NCBI RefSeq assembly: GCF_019145495.1
Contig: NZ_JAHSTU010000010.1
Span: 186,001 to 250,000 of the forward strand
DNA from: Pseudomonas azerbaijanoccidentalis
Lineage (GTDB): Bacteria; Pseudomonadota; Gammaproteobacteria; Pseudomonadales; Pseudomonadaceae
Direction: 5' to 3'
Length of the DNA: 64,000 nucleotides
Shown here: positions 40,595 through 48,357 of the stretch, piece by piece
Position numbering within the stretch: the first letter of the stretch is position 1
How the letters are laid out: each line of letters begins with the position of its first letter
Notes under the pieces: generated by a model
Told to the model about the DNA's origin: nothing
Database searches by the model: none
The model's input: the letters and a program-made list of their open reading frames with translations, nothing else
Position numbers and translations under genes: made by a program

Positions 40595-41467
40595 ATGAGT
40601 CAAGAAACGCCGTACATCTTCGATGCCACGACTGCCGATTTCGACCAGTCGGTGATCGAGAACTCTTTCCACAAACCGGTGCTGGTGGATTTCTGGGCCG
40701 AGTGGTGCGCGCCCTGCAAAGTGCTGATGCCGATGCTGCAAACCATCGCCGAGAGCTATCAGGGCGAGTTGCTGCTGGCCAAGGTCAACTGCGACATCGA
40801 GCAAGACATCGTCGCCCGCTTCGGTATTCGCAGCCTGCCGACCGTGGTGCTGTTCAAGGACGGCCAGCCGGTCGACGGCTTTGCTGGTGCGCAACCGGAA
40901 TCGGCCGTTCGCGCCCTGCTCGAACCCCATGTGCAAATGCCGCCACCGGCCGCTGCCGATCCGTTCGAACAGGCTCAGGCATTGTTTGACGACAGCCGCT
41001 TTGCCGATGCCGAAGCGCAACTCAAAGTGATCCTGGGTGAAGACAACACCAACGCCAAAGCGCTGATTCTTTATGCGCGCTGCCTCACCGAGCGCGGTGA
41101 ACTGGGCGACGCACAGGCCGTGCTCGATTCGGTCAAGAGCGATGAGCACAAGGCCGCCCTGGCCGGTGCCAAGGCGCAAATCAAGTTTCTTGGATTGGCC
41201 CGGGACCTGCCGGACGCTGCCGACCTGAAGGCACGGCTGGCGAAAGACCCGCAGGACGACGAAGCGGTTTATCAATTGGCGATTCAGCAATTGGCCCGCC
41301 AGCAGTACGACACGGCACTGGATGCTCTGCTCAAACTGTTTATCCGTAACCGCAGCTACAGCGAAGGCCTGCCGCACAAGACCTTGCTGCAAGTGTTCGA
41401 ACTGCTGGGCAACGACCATCCGCTAGTGAGTACCTACCGCCGCAAGCTGTTTGCTGCTCTTTACTAA
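40595..41467 (+). CDS. ybbN: Thioredoxin-TPR co-chaperone YbbN (CnoX)
   Basis: 290 residues. N-terminal thioredoxin fold with an intact W37-C38-A-P-C41-K active site, then a TPR-like helical half (PFEQAQALFDDSRFADAEAQLKVILGEDNTNAKALILYARCL ...). In E. coli the CXXC is degenerate and the protein is a holdase that works with GroEL; here both Cys are kept, so a redox role is possible as well. Single-gene unit between two REP pairs. Confidence 0.92.
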   Translation: MSQETPYIFDATTADFDQSVIENSFHKPVLVDFWAEWCAPCKVLMPMLQTIAESYQGELLLAKVNCDIEQDIVARFGIRSLPTVVLFKDGQPVDGFAGAQPESAVRALLEPHVQMPPPAAADPFEQAQALFDDSRFADAEAQLKVILGEDNTNAKALILYARCLTERGELGDAQAVLDSVKSDEHKAALAGAKAQIKFLGLARDLPDAADLKARLAKDPQDDEAVYQLAIQQLARQQYDTALDALLKLFIRNRSYSEGLPHKTLLQVFELLGNDHPLVSTYRRKLFAALY

Positions 41468-41478
41468 ATAGATCAAAA

Positions 41479-41548
41479 GATCGCAGCCTTCGGCAGCTCC
41501 GACACAGGCTATGTATTCACCCTGTAGGAGCTGCCGCAGGCTGCGATC
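41479..41548. repeat. REP pair, family A, close inverted
   Basis: Complement arm from 41479 and GTAGGAGCTGCCGCAGGCTG arm (41524-41548). It separates the convergent ybbN and the hypothetical gene. Confidence 0.85.
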
Positions 41549-41557
41549 TTTTGCTGT

Positions 41558-41899
41558 TTACGCAATCCAGCGATAGATCGGCGTATCCCCACCGCTTTCC
41601 ACTTTCACGTCCGGGCTATGGCGCAGCCGCACCAGCAGCCGCTTGCCCGCCGCCGCGCTACCGGTCAGGCCTTCCAGTTGATCCAGCAGATCTGGCCCGC
41701 TCAATTGCCCGGCCTTGCGCAGCAAATCCCTGGCGATCTGCCACAGCGAATCATCCTGGCTCACCGGTTTCGACGCTGGCGCACTGACTTCGCTCTTCTC
41801 TACCTGCAACTGCGCGCCGAGCCTGGCCCAGTCGGCGTCATCCATCTCCAGCGTCAAATCCACCGGCCAGTCACCGATGCTTCCGCGAATTCGCAACAT
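41558..41899 (-). CDS. Hypothetical protein conserved in pseudomonads
   Basis: 113 residues, no signal peptide. The start MLRIRGSIGDWPVDLTLEMDDADWARLGAQL reads like a beta-rich module, followed by a helical stretch (DSLWQIARDLLRKAGQLSGPDLLDQLEGL) and an Arg-rich end (GKRLLVRLRHSPDV). The family was not recognised. ATG at 41899 with GGGAGC ahead; an in-frame ATG at 41917 is an alternative. Divergent from the zinc cluster. Confidence 0.7.
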   Translation of the reverse strand: MLRIRGSIGDWPVDLTLEMDDADWARLGAQLQVEKSEVSAPASKPVSQDDSLWQIARDLLRKAGQLSGPDLLDQLEGLTGSAAAGKRLLVRLRHSPDVKVESGGDTPIYRWIA

Positions 41900-41985
41900 A
41901 AGTCTGCTCCCGCACATTTCTTCGCTTGCATGCTCCCATGGGACTTGTGCAACGCCAAGCAGCCAGTCAAACTCTCCACACTTAC

Positions 41986-41998
41986 GTTATAAGATTAC
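41986..41998 (+). promoter_or_regulatory. Candidate Zur box
   Basis: GTTATAAGATTAC matches 11 of 13 positions of the znu-type Zur operator core GTTATAATATCAC; a further ATAAC follows at 41999-42003. It sits 38 bases ahead of the His-rich protein gene, where repression by zinc-loaded Zur would block transcription. Confidence 0.6.
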
Positions 41999-42035
41999 AT
42001 AACAAAATCTTCATTTAACCTTTCGGAGACTCGCC

Positions 42036-42617
42036 ATGCGTCGTCTGTTGCTCGCTTTGCCGTTTGCCTTGTTGCCACTGGCTGTCGCCCACGCGGCTGA
42101 CGAGCATGACCACGATCACGACCATGAACACGGCAGCCTTGGCGCCCATGAGCACGGTGTCGGGCGACTCAACGCGGCGCTGGATGGCCAGACCCTGGAG
42201 CTGGAACTGGAAAGCCCGGCGATGAACCTGGTGGGCTTCGAACACGCGGCGAACTCCGATGCCGACAAAGCCAAAGTCGCCGCCGTTCGTGCTCAGCTGG
42301 AGAAACCACTGGTGCTGTTCAACCTGCCCAAAGCCGCCGATTGCGTCGTGGAAAACCAGGAACTGGAAAGCCCGTTGTTCGGCGATGCGCCGGCAGCCGA
42401 CGATGAAGACGCCAAGGACGAGCATCATCACGATCACAGCGAAATCCACGCCCACTACCAGTTCACCTGCGCCACTCCCGCGGCGCTGAAGACCCTGGAC
42501 CTGGCCAACATTTTCAATACCTTCCCGGCAACCCAGAAAATTCAGGTACAACTGATCAGCCCGAACGGGCAGCAAGGGGTTGAAGTGACGGCCAAGGCTG
42601 CTGCGCTGAAATTCTGA
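42036..42617 (+). CDS. zrgA: His-rich DUF2796 periplasmic protein (ZrgA-type zinc uptake)
   Basis: 193 residues with a signal peptide (MRRLLLALPFALLPLAVAHA). A His/Asp/Glu cluster right after cleavage (DEHDHDHDHEHG) and a second one at about 125-140 (DEHHHDHSEIHAH) are typical zinc-scavenging segments. Homologues in P. aeruginosa and Vibrio are zinc-regulated and linked to an ABC system. A Zur-like box lies upstream. The name is by family resemblance; gene-specific function in this strain is inference. Confidence 0.82.
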   Translation: MRRLLLALPFALLPLAVAHAADEHDHDHDHEHGSLGAHEHGVGRLNAALDGQTLELELESPAMNLVGFEHAANSDADKAKVAAVRAQLEKPLVLFNLPKAADCVVENQELESPLFGDAPAADDEDAKDEHHHDHSEIHAHYQFTCATPAALKTLDLANIFNTFPATQKIQVQLISPNGQQGVEVTAKAAALKF

Positions 42618-42634
42618 TCCACCTCAGATCCCTT

Positions 42635-42712
42635 GTAGGAGCTGCCGCAGGCTGCGATCTTTTGATCTTTCAGAAGCAGGATCAAAAGATCGCAGCCTGC
42701 AGCAGCCCCTAC
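42635..42712. repeat. REP pair, family A
   Basis: GTAGGAGCTGCCGCAGGCTG at 42635 and complement ending at 42712. It lies inside the zinc cluster, between the His-rich protein and the ATPase. Confidence 0.85.
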
Positions 42713-42743
42713 ACAGGTCCTCATCATTTATGAAATCGGTTAA

Positions 42744-43454
42744 ATGACCCAAGCACTCATCGAACTGTCCGACCTAAGCTTCAGTTGGCCCGGCCATCCG
42801 CCGCTGCTGGACATCCCTGCGTTTCGCCTGGAACCGGGTGAAACCCTGTTCCTCAAGGGCCCCAGCGGCAGCGGCAAGACCACCTTGTTGGGCCTGCTCG
42901 GCGGCGTGCAAAAACCTGATCGCGGCAGCATTCGCCTGCTCGGCCAGGAGCTGACCGAACTCTCGGCCGGTGCCCGCGATCACTTTCGCGTCGACCACAC
43001 CGGCTACATCTTTCAGCAGTTCAATTTGCTGCCGTTTCTGTCGGTGCGCGAGAACGTCGAACTGCCCTGCCACTTCTCGAAACTGCGTGCAGCCCGGGCG
43101 AAACAGCGTCACGGCAGTGTTGATAAAGCCGCCGCCACCCTGCTCGCCCACTTGGGCCTCAAGGATGAAAACATCCTTGGTCGACGTGCCGATTCGCTGT
43201 CCATCGGCCAACAGCAACGGGTCGCCGCCGCACGCGCGTTGATCGGTCAGCCAGAGCTGGTGATCGCTGACGAACCGACCTCGGCCCTCGATTACGACGC
43301 TCGGGAAAACTTCATTCGCCTGCTGTTCGCCGAGTGCCGCGAAGCCGGGTCGAGCCTGTTGTTCGTCAGCCATGACCAGAGCCTGGCCCCGCTGTTCGAT
43401 CGCAACCTGTCGCTGGCCGAACTCAATCGCGCCGCCACCCCGTCCGAGGTCTGA
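42744..43454 (+). CDS. ABC transporter ATP-binding protein (LolD/MacB type)
   Basis: 236 residues. Walker A G39-PSGSGKT46, signature LSIGQQQRVAAARAL, Walker B ELVIADEPTSALD, and the H-loop in LLFVSHDQS. Sequence type is that of LolD/MacB ATPases which work with FtsX-like permeases. The permease starts one base after its stop. Probable zinc-limitation role from context (DUF2796 gene, Zur box); transported substrate unknown. Confidence 0.9.
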   Translation: MTQALIELSDLSFSWPGHPPLLDIPAFRLEPGETLFLKGPSGSGKTTLLGLLGGVQKPDRGSIRLLGQELTELSAGARDHFRVDHTGYIFQQFNLLPFLSVRENVELPCHFSKLRAARAKQRHGSVDKAAATLLAHLGLKDENILGRRADSLSIGQQQRVAAARALIGQPELVIADEPTSALDYDARENFIRLLFAECREAGSSLLFVSHDQSLAPLFDRNLSLAELNRAATPSEV

Positions 43455-43455
43455 G

Positions 43456-44721
43456 ATGTATTTGTTTCGTCTAGCCATGGCCAGCCTGGCTAACCGCCGC
43501 TTCACCGCGATCCTCACCGCGTTCGCCATCGCCCTGTCGGTGTGTCTGTTGCTGGCCGTGGAGCGGGTGCGCACCGAAGCCAAGGCCAGTTTCGCCAGCA
43601 CCATCAGCGGCACCGACCTGATCGTCGGCGCGCGCTCAGGCTCGGTCAACCTGTTGTTGTACTCGGTGTTCCGCATCGGCAACGCCACCAACAATATCCG
43701 CTGGGACAGCTTCGAACACTTTGCCAACAACCCGAAAGTGAAGTGGGCGATCCCGATGTCCCTCGGCGATTCCCACCGCGGCTATCGGGTAATGGGCACG
43801 ACCGAGGCTTACTTCGAGCATTACCAGTACGGGCGCCAGCAACACCTGGAAATTGCCGATGGCCGGGCCTTCGCCACCGATCCGTTCGAAGTGGTGCTCG
43901 GTGCCGAAGTCGCCGATGCGCTGCATTACAAGCTCGGCGACAAGCTGGTACTGGCCCACGGCGTGGCGGCGATCAGCCTGGTCAAGCACGACGACAAACC
44001 CTTCACCGTGGTTGGCATTCTCAAGCGCACCGGCACACCAGTGGACCGCACGCTGCACATCAGCCTCGGTGGCATGGAGGCGATTCACGTCGACTGGCAC
44101 AACGGTGTGCCGGCCCGGGGCAACGGTCGAATCAGCGCCGATCAGGCACGCAACATGGACCTGACGCCGCAAGCCATCACCGCGTTCATGCTTGGCCTCA
44201 ACAGCAAGATTTCGACTTTCGCCGTGCAACGCGAGATCAACGAATTCCGTGGCGAACCGATGTTGGCGATCCTGCCCGGAGTGGCGCTGCAAGAGCTGTG
44301 GAGCTTGATGAGCACCGCTGAAAAAGCTTTGTTCGTGGTCTCGTTGTTCGTGGTGCTGACCGGTTTGATTGGCATGCTCACAGCCATTCTCACCAGCCTC
44401 AACGAACGCCGCCGCGAGATGGCGATCCTGCGTTCGGTGGGCGCACGACCGTGGCATGTAGCGACATTGCTGGTGCTGGAAGCGTTTGCCCTGGCGCTGT
44501 CCGGCGTGATCGCCGGCGTGGCCTTGCTGTACGTGTGCATCGCCGCGGCCCAAGGTTACGTGCAAGCCAATTATGGGCTGTTTCTGCCGTTGGCCTGGCC
44601 AAGCGAATATGAATGGACGCTGCTCGGTGGCATTCTGATCGCCGCGCTGCTGATGGGCAGCGTGCCGGCCTGGCGCGCTTATCGCCAATCCTTGGCCGAT
44701 GGCCTGTCGATCCGTTTATGA
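43456..44721 (+). CDS. FtsX/MacB-like ABC permease
   Basis: 421 residues. One N-terminal membrane helix (RRFTAILTAFAIALSVCLLLAV), a large periplasmic domain (about 45-275), then three C-terminal helices with the FtsX-domain motif (LNERRREMAILRSVGARPWHVATLLVLEAFALALSG). Such permeases drive lipoprotein extraction or mechanical work rather than classical metal import. The ATG at 43456 follows the ATPase stop by one base; an in-frame ATG at 43372 would overlap the ATPase gene. Confidence 0.9.
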   Translation: MYLFRLAMASLANRRFTAILTAFAIALSVCLLLAVERVRTEAKASFASTISGTDLIVGARSGSVNLLLYSVFRIGNATNNIRWDSFEHFANNPKVKWAIPMSLGDSHRGYRVMGTTEAYFEHYQYGRQQHLEIADGRAFATDPFEVVLGAEVADALHYKLGDKLVLAHGVAAISLVKHDDKPFTVVGILKRTGTPVDRTLHISLGGMEAIHVDWHNGVPARGNGRISADQARNMDLTPQAITAFMLGLNSKISTFAVQREINEFRGEPMLAILPGVALQELWSLMSTAEKALFVVSLFVVLTGLIGMLTAILTSLNERRREMAILRSVGARPWHVATLLVLEAFALALSGVIAGVALLYVCIAAAQGYVQANYGLFLPLAWPSEYEWTLLGGILIAALLMGSVPAWRAYRQSLADGLSIRL

Positions 44722-44732
44722 GGACTTTGAAA

Positions 44733-45251
44733 ATGCCCCGCGCTGTCTTTGCGCTGTTGATGCTGGTCGCCCTGCCGCTATGGGCCGCCGAGCCGAAAGA
44801 GCTGACCTGGTCGGAAATGATTCCCCCGGACGCAGCGCCGGAAGTGCCGAACATGACGCCGCTGCACGACATGTCGAAGATGAGCGATGCACTGTCCGCC
44901 GAGTCGGCGCCAGCGGCCAAGCAGGACATGCCCAATGCCCCTGTGGTCAAAGCGCTCGATGGACAGAACATTCGCCTGCCGGGCTACATCGTGCCGCTGG
45001 AAGTGAGTGAAGACGGTCGCACCACGGACTTTTTGCTGGTGCCATATTTCGGCGCCTGCATCCACGTGCCGCCTCCGCCGTCGAACCAGATCGTGCATGT
45101 CAAAAGCGAGGTCGGCGTGAAGCTCGATGAGTTGTATCAGCCGTACTGGATCGAAGGGCCGATGCAGGTCAAACCGTCCACCAGCGAGTTGGCGGATGCG
45201 GGCTATCAGATGGAGGCGGACAAGATTTATGTGTATGAATTACCGGAGTGA
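44733..45251 (+). CDS. DUF3299 periplasmic protein
   Basis: 172 residues with signal peptide MPRAVFALLMLVALPLWA. DUF3299 core: IRLPGYIVPLEVSEDGRTTDFLLVPYFGACIHVPPPPSNQIVHV, with a conserved Cys-Ile-His-Val-Pro-Pro-Pro that could bind metal. The ATG at 44733 is chosen because GAGGA lies about 9 bases ahead; an ATG at 44718 that overlaps the permease stop is the alternative. Third gene of the ABC series in the zinc cluster. Confidence 0.82.
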   Translation: MPRAVFALLMLVALPLWAAEPKELTWSEMIPPDAAPEVPNMTPLHDMSKMSDALSAESAPAAKQDMPNAPVVKALDGQNIRLPGYIVPLEVSEDGRTTDFLLVPYFGACIHVPPPPSNQIVHVKSEVGVKLDELYQPYWIEGPMQVKPSTSELADAGYQMEADKIYVYELPE

Positions 45252-45269
45252 ATCCGGCCAGGATCAAAA

Positions 45270-45344
45270 GATCGCAGCCTTCGGCAGTTCCTACATTGAC
45301 CGCGTGTTAACCCGATTCTGTAGGAGCGGCCGAAGGCTGCGATC
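45270..45344. repeat. REP pair, family A, close inverted
   Basis: Complement arm 45270-45294, then GTAGGAGCGGCCGAAGGCTG arm at 45320-45344 (opposite arm order). Confidence 0.82.
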
Positions 45345-45366
45345 TTTCAAGTCTATTGCGACTTCA

Positions 45367-45380
45367 TTGAGCTGCGTCAA
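45367..45380 (+). promoter_or_regulatory. ANR/FNR-type box ahead of oprG
   Basis: TTGAG-CTGC-GTCAA keeps the TTGA-N6-TCAA core. A -10-like TACCAT is at 45403-45408, so the start would be near 45415 and the box would be centred at -41.5, the class II activator position. OprG of P. aeruginosa is known to be raised by ANR under low oxygen. Confidence 0.6.
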
Positions 45381-45445
45381 AAGACCGAATAGTTAGCCGG
45401 CTTACCATTGGACATCGAAAATTTTTAACGTCCTTTGGAGCCCCC

Positions 45446-46144
45446 ATGAACAAGTCCTTGCTCGGTGCCTCGCTGGTTGCCCTCGCACTCGCAGCCCCGC
45501 TTGCCCACGCCCACGAGGCGGGCGACATCATCCTTCGTGCCGGCGCGATCACCGTTAACCCGAAAGCCGACAGCTCCAGCGTCAAGGTCGATCAAGGCCC
45601 TTTGAGCGGTGCGGACCTGGGTGGCAAGGCGACCATGAGCAGCGACACGCAACTGGGCCTCAACTTCGCCTACATGCTCACCAGCAACTGGGGTATCGAA
45701 CTGCTCGCGGCCACGCCGTTCGAGCATGACGTGAAACTCAAGAACACTGCGTTGAGCGCTGCCAACGGCAAACTCGGTTCGCTCAAACACCTGCCGCCAA
45801 CCTTGAGCGTGGTGTACTACCCACTCGACGGCAAGTCTGCTTTCCAACCGTATGTGGGCGCGGGCATCAACTACACCTGGATCTACGACGAGCACGTCGG
45901 CAGCGAAGCCAGTGCCGCCGGTTTCAGCAACTTCAAGGCGAAGAATTCCTGGGGCATGGCCTGGCAGGTTGGCGCCGACTACATGCTGACCGACAGCGTG
46001 ATGATCAACGCCCAAGTGCGCTACATCGACATCGATACCCGCGCCACTGTTGAAAATGACGCCGTTGCACCGGGTACACGCGCACGGGTGAACGTGGACG
46101 TCGACCCGTTCATCTACATGGTCGGTCTGGGTTACAAGTTCTAA
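45446..46144 (+). CDS. oprG: Outer-membrane porin of the OmpW family (OprG)
   Basis: 232 residues; signal peptide MNKSLLGASLVALALAAPLAHA, then HEAGDIILRAGAITVNPKADSS, the OmpW N-terminus. Eight-stranded barrel expected; it ends with the outer-membrane terminal aromatic (VGLGYKF). OprG passes small hydrophobic compounds or amino acids across the outer membrane. The gene stands alone between a REP pair and a bidirectional terminator. Confidence 0.93.
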   Translation: MNKSLLGASLVALALAAPLAHAHEAGDIILRAGAITVNPKADSSSVKVDQGPLSGADLGGKATMSSDTQLGLNFAYMLTSNWGIELLAATPFEHDVKLKNTALSAANGKLGSLKHLPPTLSVVYYPLDGKSAFQPYVGAGINYTWIYDEHVGSEASAAGFSNFKAKNSWGMAWQVGADYMLTDSVMINAQVRYIDIDTRATVENDAVAPGTRARVNVDVDPFIYMVGLGYKF

Positions 46145-46202
46145 GGATTCACGTGGTGGTGAATGGGTCGTTCCACGCCCTGCACGGGAACGATCAGCAA
46201 CA

Positions 46203-46230
46203 AAAAAGGCGCCTGTACAGGCGCCTTTTT
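46203..46230. terminator. Bidirectional terminator between oprG and the epimerase gene
   Basis: Perfect palindrome AAAAAGGCGCCTG-TA-CAGGCGCCTTTTT (13-bp stem); it gives a T-run on both strands, fitting the convergent genes on each side. Confidence 0.93.
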
Positions 46231-47160
46231 CTATTGTCCCAGCAACCGCGCCAGGCCAACACTCATCGGTGTTTGCTCAGGTGCTTTGAAGCGCTCCAGC
46301 AATCGCCCGTTGTTCGCCCGTGAATGACGAATGTCACCGGAGCGTGCCGGGGCGTAACTCACGGGCGGCAACTCACCGACCACACTTTCAAGTGCCGCCA
46401 GCAATTGCTTGAGGCTGGTCGCCTGATTCCAGCCAACGTTGACCGCGCCGACGGCAGCCTGCGGTTGTTCGATGGCTTGCACCAGCAATTTGACCAGGTC
46501 TTCCACGTAGAGAAAATCGCGGGTTTGCTCACCGTCGCCAAACACGGTGATCGGCAAGCCTTTTTGCGCACGCTCGCTGAAAATACTGATCACCCCGGAG
46601 TACGGCGAGGACGGATCCTGGCGCGGGCCGAAGATATTGAAGAAGCGGAAAATCACCGGTTCCAGCGCATGCTCGCGTCGGTAGAAATCGAAGTAATGCT
46701 CGCTCGCCAACTTGTCCGATGCATACGGGGTCAACGGCGCCTTCGGCGTGTCTTCATCGATCGACTCGCCCTCGCCATTGTTGCCGTACACCGCCGCACT
46801 GGAGGCAAACACAACCCGTTTGACGCCTGCCTGACGCATGGCTTCGCAGACATTCAGCGAACCGATGAAATTGCTCTGGTGGGTCTTTACCGGATTGTCC
46901 ACCGAGGCCTGCACCGACGCCACGGCGGCCAGGTGCGCCACGGCGCTGCAACCGGCCATCGCACGGGCGACCAACGCGGCGTCGGCAACGTCGCCAACGA
47001 TCAGTTCGACCTTGGGATTATCCAGCGGCAAATTGCTGCGCTTGCCTGTGGACAAGTCATCGAGGATCCGCACCGAATGGCCCTTGGCAAGCAAGGCGTC
47101 GGTCAGGTGCGAACCAATGAAACCGGCACCGCCGGTGATCAGAACGGGGCTGTCAGCCAT
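46231..47160 (-). CDS. NAD-dependent nucleotide-sugar epimerase (extended SDR)
   Basis: 309 residues, starting MADSPVLITGGAGFIGSHLTDALLAKG (NAD-binding GxxGxxG). Active-site motifs are SSAAVYGNNGEG and the YxxxK in LTPYASDKLASEHY. Similar to UDP-glucose/GalNAc 4-epimerases. Substrate not decided by the sequence. The ATG at 47160 gives an 8-base overlap with the upstream gene; the pair is coupled. Probable role in surface polysaccharide sugars, but no polysaccharide locus is present here. Confidence 0.88.
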   Translation of the reverse strand: MADSPVLITGGAGFIGSHLTDALLAKGHSVRILDDLSTGKRSNLPLDNPKVELIVGDVADAALVARAMAGCSAVAHLAAVASVQASVDNPVKTHQSNFIGSLNVCEAMRQAGVKRVVFASSAAVYGNNGEGESIDEDTPKAPLTPYASDKLASEHYFDFYRREHALEPVIFRFFNIFGPRQDPSSPYSGVISIFSERAQKGLPITVFGDGEQTRDFLYVEDLVKLLVQAIEQPQAAVGAVNVGWNQATSLKQLLAALESVVGELPPVSYAPARSGDIRHSRANNGRLLERFKAPEQTPMSVGLARLLGQ

Positions 47161-48037
47161 GGCGATAGAACCTGTCCAGTAGGCCGGGAAGTGCCGCACG
47201 CCAGGCGCGTGGCTTGATCCCGAAGGTGTGAAGGATTTTCTTGCAGGCCAGCACCGCGTGTTGCGGCTCTTCAGCGGCGTCCGGGCGCGCGGCGTGGGCC
47301 TGGGCGGTCGGTGCTTCGATAGCCAGCGGATGCAAGGCCCGCGCTTCGGTGAGAATCGCCTGCCCCAGCGCCAGCGGCGTAGTCGCTTCGTGCCCGGCGT
47401 AGTGGTAGGTGCCCCACAGCGGCGCGGCGCAGTCGAGTTGCTTGAGCACTGAAATAATCACCCGGGCCGCATCGTCCACCGGTGTCGGATTGCCTCGGCG
47501 GTCGTCGGCCAGTAACAACTCATCAGGCTGCTCGGCCCGGCCGAGGAAACGTCCAAGGCTGCCGTCAGGGCTGTCGTCGAGAAGCCAGCCAAAGCGCAGC
47601 AGCACGTGCTGCGGGCAGGTGGCGCGTACGCTTTGTTCGATTCGCCACAAAGCCTGACCACGCAGGCCCAGCGGCACCGGTTCGTCTTTTTCGCTGTAGG
47701 CGGTAGCACGCGAACCATCGAACACGCGATAGCTCGAAGGCTGTACCAGCACGATGTTGTGGTGCTGGCACAATTCGGCCAGGCGCTCGACCGCGCGCTC
47801 TTGCCCGGCCAGACGCTGTTCGCTGACCGCCTCCGCCTGGAACCAGTCGAAGTAGTAGGCGAGGTTGATCAACGCGTCCGGGCGGGTGTCGTCGAGCAGT
47901 TGCGTCAGGCTCGCGGCATCCCAGCCGTCTTGCGGTGGGCGGGGGGCGAGGAAACCGATGTCTTCCTCCGCACCGAGGCGAATCAGCGCCTGCCCAAGGG
48001 CATTTCCGCCGCCCAGTAACATAAGGCGCATTCGCAT
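47153..48037 (-). CDS. Sugar-nucleotide reductase-like SDR protein (RfbD type)
   Basis: 294 residues. RLMLLGGGNALGQALIRL is a variant NAD-binding motif, and LINLAYYFDWFQAEAVSEQRLAGQERAVERLAELCQHHNIVLVQPSSYRVFDG resembles dTDP-4-dehydrorhamnose reductase. The usual YxxxK is not evident (SSYRVFDG is the nearest match, then SEKDEPVPLGLRGQALWRIE), so catalytic activity is uncertain. Forms a two-gene unit with the epimerase. Start ATG at 48037; 48031 also possible. Confidence 0.75.
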   Translation of the reverse strand: MRMRLMLLGGGNALGQALIRLGAEEDIGFLAPRPPQDGWDAASLTQLLDDTRPDALINLAYYFDWFQAEAVSEQRLAGQERAVERLAELCQHHNIVLVQPSSYRVFDGSRATAYSEKDEPVPLGLRGQALWRIEQSVRATCPQHVLLRFGWLLDDSPDGSLGRFLGRAEQPDELLLADDRRGNPTPVDDAARVIISVLKQLDCAAPLWGTYHYAGHEATTPLALGQAILTEARALHPLAIEAPTAQAHAARPDAAEEPQHAVLACKKILHTFGIKPRAWRAALPGLLDRFYRHG

Positions 48038-48357
48038 AGAGTCAGCAGGCCCAGTCTGATTGGAACGATGGCTTGATCGACACCGCTGGCAGGCGATGTC
48101 GTTGATAGTTGCCGGAATCGTTGCATTTTGCGGGTTTAGTGCGCAACCGTCACTTATAAACTACACCCTGCACCTGTAGCAGCTGTCGAAGGCGGCGTTC
48201 GAGCGCGAATCGGTCGCCTTCCGGTCTGCCCGATGTTGCAGACGACTCTGCGAGTCCTGATTTTACGCCTGCTGCGCAGGCGAACGCAGCCTTCGGCAGC
48301 TGCTACACGTCGGTGTACGGCTTGCAAACGGGTCGCCTTGGCCGCATAAATCACTGC
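48038..48357. other. Divergent gap between the SDR pair and lhr
   Basis: 320 bases. A family-B REP pair takes 48176-48307. No clear sigma70 promoter for either side and no coding frame of note. Confidence 0.5.
48176..48307. repeat. REP pair, family B
   Basis: GTAGCAGCTGTCGAAGGCGG at 48176 and complement ending at 48307, with CTGCGCAGGCGAACGCAGCC in the right arm. Confidence 0.85.
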
